A DNA stretch of 5,000 bases from Candidatus Adiutrix sp. (GTDB lineage Bacteria > Desulfobacterota > Desulfarculia > Adiutricales > Adiutricaceae), in contig JAITBV010000235.1 in NCBI GenBank assembly GCA_031283395.1, positions 1-5,000 on the forward strand, given 5' to 3'. Of the stretch, positions 1 through 5,000 are shown piece after piece. The notes under the pieces are model-generated. The model did no database searches and was not told the origin of the DNA. It worked only from the letters and a program-made list of their open reading frames with translations. Made by a program: the position numbers and the translations under genes. Position 1 is the stretch's first letter, and every line of letters starts with the position of its first letter.

Positions 1-2169
1 GTCCTTTACCAGATGGGGGAACAGGCTTGCGACCTGGCTCGCGACAACGACCTTGATGAATGGGGGGCCGGAGACCCTTCGAAGATCCACCAATCGGTGC
101 GCGACCTGGCCAGCCTCTACGGCGTGAAAATGAACCGGGTCGGCTATAAGGAAACTTCGGCCCTTATAAATAGTGAAGTGACCGCCTGGTTCGGGCCCGA
201 TGAAGCCCCCCCGAGCGCCACGGCCTTGCTTACCGACGAAGCGCGGCGCCTCGCCCAAGAGATGGGGCTGGAGGTCAACCTGGGCGACCTGCCTCTCGAC
301 GCCCTGGCCGCTCAGGCCGGGAGCGCCCTGAGGGCGGCCGCCCTGGAGATGGCCCCTGCCCCCCTCAGCCCGGAACAGGCCCGGGGGATAGTCCGCCAGG
401 TCGTGCGCGAGGAAATGGAGGGTATGAAGAGGGCTTCGGATTATATAGAAAGTCTGCCTTTGATAGGTTCCGGGGAGGGCAAGACGAGTTCTAATGTCGG
501 TTACGGCATCACCATGGAAGAAAAACACCTGGTGAGGGATATCGTCATGGCCAACAGTATCACCACCCCTGTTTTCATCGAGGCGACCATTGTGGCCGCG
601 CGGGAAATGGAGTTGGTCTTGGACAGCCTGCCCCCGGACATGAATCGGGCGACCATGGCCAAAATAATGCTGAATATGGCCTCCAATAGCCGGGAGGTCA
701 TAAACGCGGCCCCGGGGGTGGACCAGAAAGGGGAATTGGAAAGGGCCCGCATCCTGCCCGCGGCGCTTATGCTGGCCCTTGTGCCCGCTATGCGGGAAGA
801 ATCCACCGAGGCGGGCCAGGCCCCGATGGGGAAAAAAGCCCAAGCCTTATACGCCTTCCTGACCTCTCCCGAAGGCAAGCTCCTGGGCGGGGATTTCATG
901 GCCCTGGCCGGGGAAACCCTACTCCACCCGGAGACCCACAACCACGCGGGCAATCTGCTCGGCTCAGTGCAGGTCATGAATCTCACCCGCCAGATACTGG
1001 GCCGGATGCTGGGTCAAAGCGTCCTGGATGATCCGGACTTCGAGGCCGTCATGTATTACGCCCGGGCGACTCCCCTCCATAAGATTCCCGGCGGTGTTTA
1101 CACGAAGACCATTGATGACTACGCCCGGTTTCTGCCCGGCCTGACGGCCCTCGGCAACCTCCGACCGCCCTTAGGCCAGGCGCAATGGAACAGCCTCAGG
1201 CCGGTTATGGATATGATCGCCCGCGGCTTTGGCAAGAGGCTCGATCTCGAACAGGACACAGGGCTAAAGTTTGTGGCCGGCTACGCCCGGGAAATACTCA
1301 CGGCCATGGATGAAAAAGGGGATACCCTCACCGCGGCGGAACTGTGGCGGGTGATATTCGGAAAAACGGAAAAAGAGCCCGCGGATCTCAGCGCCGCCAA
1401 CCTGGGCCCGAGAATTTACAAAATGGCGGCTTCCCGCCTGTATAGCCTGGCCAAGGAGGCTGACCCGGACGCAGACCACGTCACACTGGGGGTCACGTGC
1501 GACATTGGCCTGAAGGTCGGCCTGCCCCTGGCCAAACTGGAGGATCTGATGCGGCCGGGCGGCCGAATCACCCTGGAGGATTTTCGCGGCGGCCAGTTCC
1601 TTAGTCTTTCCTCCCTCAACGGCATCAACGAAAAAAACGATTTCGGCTTAAGCACCGACTTCCATCGCCGGGAAGCCCGGGATGGTTATTTCACCTGGTT
1701 TTTGACTCAGGAGACCGAGACGGGCGAGGACGAGACCTTGGAAATGAAGTCGCCGAAAGGGCCTTGCGCCGCCATAACCCTGTTCGGAAAAGATGGCCAG
1801 GGAATCTACGTAACCAACAAGGGACTCACGGCCGAAAACTGCCAGGGCAGCCTCCAACACCGGGAAATCATTGAAAAATGTCGGGAGATTTGCGGTTCCG
1901 AGCCGCAATTCCACCGGGTCATGCAATGCTTTTCCCAGGCCAGCACCATCCTGGCCCGGATAATAACCACGGGGATCTACGGCGGCAATCTCGGTGAACA
2001 CTTTCATTTCAACATGACGGCCCAACAGCGGGAAAACGGCGAGGTGGTGGTGACCGTGGAGAACCCCACAGACACTCAGCCCATGCATTGCCGGATGGAG
2101 TTCACCATCGGTCAGGACGGGGCGGGGCCCATGACCGACCTGGAATTGGTCCGGACCCGCCACGCTTGA
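1..2169 (+). CDS. Large uncharacterised effector-like protein, 5' partial
   Basis: I do not recognise this as a named family. The frame is open from base 1, and the first ATG (base 13) has no Shine-Dalgarno sequence before it, so the gene probably starts upstream; numbering here counts from that ATG (718 residues). No signal peptide or membrane segment is visible. Residues 1 to about 480 look mostly alpha-helical, with a histidine cluster HPETHNH at 305-311 and a DTLTAAELW motif at 437-445. The last 160 or so residues look more beta-rich, with a QFHRVMQCFSQAS segment from 632, EHFHF at 662-666, and strands around VVVTVENP near the C-terminus. Cysteines are absent from residue 7 to 495 but frequent after 496 (496, 585, 610, 623, 627, 639, 693), which supports a two-part architecture. 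The next gene follows by 20 bases. A large soluble multidomain protein beside a chaperone-like gene suggests a secreted effector; this is inference. The reading frame is secure, the function is not. Confidence 0.85.
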   Translation, partial: VLYQMGEQACDLARDNDLDEWGAGDPSKIHQSVRDLASLYGVKMNRVGYKETSALINSEVTAWFGPDEAPPSATALLTDEARRLAQEMGLEVNLGDLPLDALAAQAGSALRAAALEMAPAPLSPEQARGIVRQVVREEMEGMKRASDYIESLPLIGSGEGKTSSNVGYGITMEEKHLVRDIVMANSITTPVFIEATIVAAREMELVLDSLPPDMNRATMAKIMLNMASNSREVINAAPGVDQKGELERARILPAALMLALVPAMREESTEAGQAPMGKKAQALYAFLTSPEGKLLGGDFMALAGETLLHPETHNHAGNLLGSVQVMNLTRQILGRMLGQSVLDDPDFEAVMYYARATPLHKIPGGVYTKTIDDYARFLPGLTALGNLRPPLGQAQWNSLRPVMDMIARGFGKRLDLEQDTGLKFVAGYAREILTAMDEKGDTLTAAELWRVIFGKTEKEPADLSAANLGPRIYKMAASRLYSLAKEADPDADHVTLGVTCDIGLKVGLPLAKLEDLMRPGGRITLEDFRGGQFLSLSSLNGINEKNDFGLSTDFHRREARDGYFTWFLTQETETGEDETLEMKSPKGPCAAITLFGKDGQGIYVTNKGLTAENCQGSLQHREIIEKCREICGSEPQFHRVMQCFSQASTILARIITTGIYGGNLGEHFHFNMTAQQRENGEVVVTVENPTDTQPMHCRMEFTIGQDGAGPMTDLELVRTRHA

Positions 2170-2174
2170 TATAT

Positions 2175-2180
2175 AAGGAG
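2175..2180 (+). promoter_or_regulatory. Ribosome binding site of the 119-aa gene
   Basis: AAGGAG lies 9 bases before the ATG at 2190 and 5 bases after the stop of the preceding gene. It fixes the start at 2190 rather than at the earlier in-frame ATG at 2088, which lies inside the upstream gene and has no such site. Confidence 0.8.
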
Positions 2181-2189
2181 AAGACCGCC

Positions 2190-2549
2190 ATGCAGCTTAA
2201 CCTTGACGCCATAGTCAGCCAAACGGGGAATATGAAGGCTGACCAGGCCCTATATATCCGAAAGGACGATACCCTAGGCCAGTCAAGCGGCCTGGGCGGC
2301 CTGGCGCGGCTTTTTTCCGGCCCCCGCCAAGCGGAAAACAGGGCCTCGGTGGAAAAGCTGAGACAGGCCGTGGCCAACCACCCCGAATTCCAAAAACTCT
2401 TGAACGACACTGCCATAAAACATTTTTTCACCCAAAAACTGACCTCGGGCACGGCTTTGACCGTCCGGGAAGTGAAGACTCTTAAGGCTAATCTGGATCT
2501 TCTTAACAGCCTGGAAAAACCGCTCCAGACGGAGCGGAAAGAGAGATAA
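2190..2549 (+). CDS. Small hypothetical protein with LTxxE helical motif
   Basis: This encodes 119 residues of unknown function. The start is chosen by a strong AAGGAG. The protein is soluble and slightly basic (about 18 Lys/Arg against 13 Asp/Glu). It has no cysteine, signal peptide or membrane segment. The first 45 residues look loosely structured, with a Gly/Ser-rich stretch near 31-44. Residues about 49-112 look like a helical bundle: a helix around ASVEKLRQAV, an HPEFQKLL segment, an FFTQKL segment, then TALTVREVK at 88-96 leading into a last helix. The Leu-Thr-x-x-Glu element also occurs in the large upstream protein (DTLTAAELW), hinting at a shared module. The gene lies 20 bases after one gene and 2 bases before the next, so it is almost certainly co-transcribed with both. 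It could be a small secreted protein, a partner of the large proteins, or a stand-alone copy of one of their modules. I cannot choose between these. Confidence 0.82.
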   Translation: MQLNLDAIVSQTGNMKADQALYIRKDDTLGQSSGLGGLARLFSGPRQAENRASVEKLRQAVANHPEFQKLLNDTAIKHFFTQKLTSGTALTVREVKTLKANLDLLNSLEKPLQTERKER

Positions 2550-2551
2550 AG

Positions 2552-3154
2552 ATGGAACTGCCGGAAACGCTTCTGAACTGGTTTAACAGCGGCGGCTTGC
2601 CTTTGCCGCCTCTGCCCCCGGACTTGGCCGGCCGCCTGGAGGAAGAAGGTGAATTGTTATTCTCCAGCCCTCCTGAGCCGGGCGGCTGGCCGCCGCCCCC
2701 GGCCTTGGGGCCGGAGCGGGCCGGTTTCGCCCTCCTGGGCCTCCCGGAAGATGAGCCGGCCGCGGCCGGGGCGCCGCCCTTGGAGCCGGCGGAAGGCTTT
2801 CTGCGCCTGGGGCTGGTGGGCCAAGGCCTCCAAAGCTGGCGCTTCCATTATCTTCTGCGCCGGCCGGGTTTCGGTTTCGCCTTGGAACTGCCCTATGGCG
2901 GGGCCTTCAGCGACCCGGAACTGGAAAAAATCGAACTTAACCGGGGCTTCGATCTGGCCCGGCTCTGCCTTTTGGCCGCGAAAGAAGATCAGGGGCGAGG
3001 ATGGTATGTGTTGTTCAGCGAAGACATCTGCCGTTTCCGTCGCTTAAGTCCCGAGGGGGAGCTATTGAACGAAGGCGAAGATCTAGACGCCTTGTTGAGT
3101 CTTTTGGAAAAACACGGCGGAGCCGCCCAAGGCCAGGAGTGGATACCGGTCTAA
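2552..3154 (+). CDS. Acidic Pro-rich protein, possible CesT-like secretion chaperone
   Basis: This encodes 200 residues. The ATG lies 2 bases after the preceding stop, with a purine-rich GGAAAGAGAG (2536-2545) as a weak ribosome site, so translation is probably coupled. The protein is strongly acidic (32 Asp/Glu against 15 Arg/Lys). After a short helix (ETLLNWF, 5-11), residues about 17-80 are rich in Pro, Gly, Ala and Glu (PPLPP, PPPP) and look like a flexible linker. From about residue 83 the pattern reads as strands (FLRLGLVG, FHYLLRR, FGFALELP), a long helix (about 123-144), strands (WYVLFSED, RFRRLSPE), and a final helix (LDALLSLLEKH). Small size, acidity, this alpha/beta order and large neighbours are typical of CesT/SycE-type chaperones of type III effectors, although the Pro-rich insert would be unusual. 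No diagnostic motif settles it. The open reading frame is well supported; the role is a hypothesis. Confidence 0.8.
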   Translation: MELPETLLNWFNSGGLPLPPLPPDLAGRLEEEGELLFSSPPEPGGWPPPPALGPERAGFALLGLPEDEPAAAGAPPLEPAEGFLRLGLVGQGLQSWRFHYLLRRPGFGFALELPYGGAFSDPELEKIELNRGFDLARLCLLAAKEDQGRGWYVLFSEDICRFRRLSPEGELLNEGEDLDALLSLLEKHGGAAQGQEWIPV

Positions 3155-3176
3155 GGCCATGACCGCTTTATATTAT

Positions 3177-3184
3177 GGAAAAGG
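3177..3184 (+). promoter_or_regulatory. Weak ribosome binding site of the last gene
   Basis: GGAAAAGG ends 9 bases before the ATG at 3194. It is only a partial Shine-Dalgarno match, but it is the best site near the start of the long open frame. No convincing promoter or terminator is seen in the 39-base gap. Confidence 0.5.
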
Positions 3185-3193
3185 TTTAGACTT

Positions 3194-5000
3194 ATGACCA
3201 GATTCGTCACGGATTTTTCAACGGCCCACAAAACCGGGGCGTCAACCCTGACCACGGAGCCCATAAAAGCGCAAATCAGGGATGAGAATAATAAGATCAT
3301 TACCCCCCCACCCACTCCCCTCTCTCCGGCCCAGACCGGCCGGAGAGAGGCCTATGGCCGCCTCCAGGACATGACCGACAGGGCCCTGCGCGACCGCTCC
3401 TTGCCTCTCATTTCCGATGAAGACTTGAAAAATACCCTTCCCAAGCCGACGACCATCCGGGGCCTGTTCAAAACCTATCACCGGGAGGCTTACGCCAGTA
3501 AAAAGCAGGAAGCGGAAGTCTCGGCCAGTTACAAGAACCTGGAGTCCACGCTTAAAGAAGCCCGGCTCTCCATGGCCGAGTTGGAGAAACTGCCCGCCTC
3601 CGCCTTGACCGTGACCGTGAAGCCCGGCCCGAAAGACCCGGATACCCCGGCCATGAAAACTTTGAAAACGGCGGTCAAGGCCCACTACGAACTGAAGAAC
3701 GCCTTGGCCGAATACGGGAAAAAACTGGGCGACCCCGGCCACCCGGTCCTCGTGGCCGCGCACCGGGCCTGCGACCGCCGCGCGGGCGAAATGATCAGCC
3801 TGGCCGCCCAGCTCCAGGGCCGCACGCCGGCCGAACTTGAAGGGGTCATGGTCAAGGACGCCTTAAGAGCCCTGGCCGTGGAAATGCACGGCGGCAAGGA
3901 CATCTTGGAGCAGACGGCCGCCAAGGCCGAGGAGCTTTTCAATAAATTGAATTCCCTTGATGCCAATCCGGACAAGCTATCCGCATCCTTCAAGGCCAAG
4001 GCCCGGGAATTGGACAAGGGCTTTAGGGAATTGGAGCAAAAAATCAAGGGCGAGCTGGGCAAATCCGAGGCCCGGCCCAAGGGGGGCCGGCCGGTCCTCC
4101 TGCGGGAGGCCGAAGTCTTCAAGCCTCTGCGCCAAAGCCTGGACCAGGCCCGGGCTCGCTTGGAAACCCTGGCCTCGCCGCCCCCGCCTCTGGACGTGGA
4201 CAGAATGCTGGACGAGATAGTAGGCCTCAAGGCCTTGGACAAATTCATAGGCGAGGCCAGGGCCAAGTTGAACTTGGACAAGGATTCAGACAAAAATTCA
4301 TATGAATTCAAGCTGATGATCTCCCCCTTGGAAGAGTTGAGGACCGAACTGGAGACGGTGAAAAACAAACTGGTCAGTGACCTTAAAAAAGGCCGGATGG
4401 ATAATATCCAGACTTCCCTGGAAATGCTGAAAAAATCATCGGCCTCGATCACAACGGCGTTTTATTCCTTTGATACTTCCAATGACACGGAGAAATCGCT
4501 TCAAAAGGAGTTCGAGGGCCTGGTCAAATTCCTGCGGAGATCCATTGACAGGGACGATTTCTCGCTCCTGGCCCGCGAGATCGAAGAGGTGGACAACCTG
4601 CGGAAGGGCTTTTCCCAGGGCGGCCCCAGGCCCTGGGAACGGGAGGTCTTTTTGAAACTGGCCGCGGAAAGCCCCGTCAGCTTCTCCGCCCTGGTGGAGT
4701 GTTCCCTCCGGGGCATCCCGGCCGACCAGATCGAATACCGGAATGTGTCCGCCCTGGCCCCCTCCCGGAACTTGGGCTCCGGGGTGGTCAGCACTGTCAC
4801 CTTGCACCAGTTCAAAAATGAAGACGGCGGGAGCCTGGAATTGATTTTCAAGCCGGAACATGAAGCCTATCACGGGTTGCGGCGCCTGTGCGCGAACAAC
4901 CTGGGCTACAGTCACCTCTCCCGAACGGTCCAGTTGAACACGGCCAGTTCGGCCGTGGCCGAGGCCATAGGCTGCGGCGGGGTGCTGGTCAAGGCCGGCG
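3194..5000 (+). CDS. Large effector-like protein with putative kinase-like domain, 3' partial
   Basis: The frame is open from the ATG at 3194 to the window edge (602 residues seen, no stop). The N-terminus has no hydrophobic signal; 9 of its first 21 residues are Ser or Thr, as is common in type III secretion signals. A Pro-rich stretch follows (TPPPTPLSP, 37-45). Residues about 98-420 are mainly charged helices, with coiled-coil-like runs near 98-133, 236-290 and 379-419. From about 524 the character changes: RNLGSGVVSTVTL (525-537) looks like a glycine-rich nucleotide loop on a beta hairpin. It is followed by LIFKPEHEAYHG (550-561), whose Phe-Lys-Pro resembles the ATP-binding lysine motif of PI3/4-kinase-like, HipA-like and related folds. 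The helix TASSAVAEAIG (583-593) then resembles the conserved helix that follows. The catalytic and metal-binding motifs would lie beyond the window, so activity cannot be judged. The gene is probably in one operon with the three upstream genes. It may be a secreted effector with a kinase-like domain; this is inferred. Confidence 0.85.
   Translation, partial: MTRFVTDFSTAHKTGASTLTTEPIKAQIRDENNKIITPPPTPLSPAQTGRREAYGRLQDMTDRALRDRSLPLISDEDLKNTLPKPTTIRGLFKTYHREAYASKKQEAEVSASYKNLESTLKEARLSMAELEKLPASALTVTVKPGPKDPDTPAMKTLKTAVKAHYELKNALAEYGKKLGDPGHPVLVAAHRACDRRAGEMISLAAQLQGRTPAELEGVMVKDALRALAVEMHGGKDILEQTAAKAEELFNKLNSLDANPDKLSASFKAKARELDKGFRELEQKIKGELGKSEARPKGGRPVLLREAEVFKPLRQSLDQARARLETLASPPPPLDVDRMLDEIVGLKALDKFIGEARAKLNLDKDSDKNSYEFKLMISPLEELRTELETVKNKLVSDLKKGRMDNIQTSLEMLKKSSASITTAFYSFDTSNDTEKSLQKEFEGLVKFLRRSIDRDDFSLLAREIEEVDNLRKGFSQGGPRPWEREVFLKLAAESPVSFSALVECSLRGIPADQIEYRNVSALAPSRNLGSGVVSTVTLHQFKNEDGGSLELIFKPEHEAYHGLRRLCANNLGYSHLSRTVQLNTASSAVAEAIGCGGVLVKAG
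3319..3350 (+). repeat. Perfect 13-bp inverted repeat inside coding sequence
   Basis: The arm CCTCTCTCCGGCC (3319-3331) is matched exactly by GGCCGGAGAGAGG (3338-3350), with a 6-base loop. It lies about 125 bases into the last gene, over codons about 42-53. No T-run follows, so it is not a standard terminator. A stable RNA hairpin this close to the start could slow translation or cause pausing. Confidence 0.75.
4295..4308. repeat. 14-bp AT-rich palindrome
   Basis: AATTCATATGAATT is a perfect palindrome with no spacer, inside the last gene at about residues 368-372. It stands out in an otherwise GC-rich gene. It has the symmetry of a dimeric protein-binding site, but nothing else marks it as an operator. 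Confidence 0.4.
4612..4639 (+). repeat. 9-bp inverted repeat inside coding sequence
   Basis: TTCCCAGGG (4612-4620) pairs exactly with CCCTGGGAA (4631-4639) across a 10-base loop, inside the last gene. No T-run follows. In GC-rich coding DNA such a short repeat may be chance, and no role is claimed. Confidence 0.4.

Noticed and set aside
1306..1350. An EF-hand-like calcium loop (DEKGDTLTAAE) in the first protein
   Set aside because: The acidic positions and the glycine do not fall at the canonical 1-3-5-6-12 spacing, so it is not a credible EF-hand.
1648..2163. A 171-codon open frame on the minus strand
   Set aside because: It is entirely inside the first gene, has no ribosome site, and its His/Gly/Pro-rich translation looks like an antisense shadow.
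2088..2189. An upstream in-frame ATG extending the 119-aa protein to 153 residues
   Set aside because: The extension overlaps the end of the first gene by about 80 bases and lacks a ribosome site, while the ATG at 2190 has AAGGAG at ideal spacing.
2649..3047. A 132-codon + frame overlapping the acidic protein gene
   Set aside because: The translation is rich in Trp, Arg, Ser and Ala, as expected from an out-of-frame reading of GC-rich DNA. The 2552-3154 frame has better start context and composition.
3168..3180. A possible -10 promoter element (TATTAT) before the last gene
   Set aside because: No matching -35 lies at the right distance, and transcription starting there would remove most of the only ribosome site. 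Co-transcription with the upstream genes is simpler.
4385..4392. A-rich runs (CTTAAAAAAGG) as a programmed -1 frameshift site
   Set aside because: The codon phase is CTT AAA AAA GGC, which does not fit the X-XXY-YYZ slippery pattern.
3685..4452. A 255-codon open frame on the minus strand
   Set aside because: It lies antisense to the last gene, whose + frame is open for over 600 codons with credible protein texture. The minus frame is Ser/Arg/Leu-rich low-complexity translation typical of an antisense shadow in GC-rich DNA.

Overview
The window holds four genes, all on the + strand and tightly packed. There are no RNA genes, CRISPR arrays, insertion sequences or clear terminators. Base composition is GC-rich (about 60% by eye), with heavy use of GCC, GGC and CTG codons but also frequent ATA isoleucine codons. 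This fits a high-GC Gram-negative bacterium, possibly of the old Deltaproteobacteria (Desulfovibrio- or Desulfarculus-like). That placement is an impression from style, not a search result.

Layout: a large protein gene, open at its 5' side (1-2169), is followed after 20 bases by a small 119-aa gene (2190-2549). A 200-aa acidic protein (2552-3154) starts 2 bases later. After another 39 bases comes a long gene (3194 to beyond 5000) whose first 602 residues are visible. The spacing and the absence of internal terminators suggest one operon, with its promoter and end outside the window.

How they may work together: none of the proteins has a signal peptide or membrane segment, and none is a familiar housekeeping enzyme. 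Two are long, mainly helical multidomain proteins. The second of these has a Ser/Thr-rich N-terminus and helical, partly coiled-coil-like segments. It then enters a segment resembling the N-lobe of a PI3/4-kinase-like fold (a Gly-Ser-Gly loop, then an Ile-Phe-Lys-Pro-Glu motif). The 200-aa protein is strongly acidic, with an alpha/beta pattern that could be a CesT-like secretion chaperone. The small protein shares a short Leu-Thr-x-x-Glu motif with the first large protein. The most economical reading is a locus of secreted effector-like proteins with a dedicated chaperone, perhaps for type III secretion. This is inference: no secretion-apparatus gene is in view.

Smaller sequence features include a perfect 13-bp inverted repeat just downstream of a seven-C run near the 5' end of the last gene, a 14-bp AT-rich palindrome, and a 9-bp hairpin inside the same gene.
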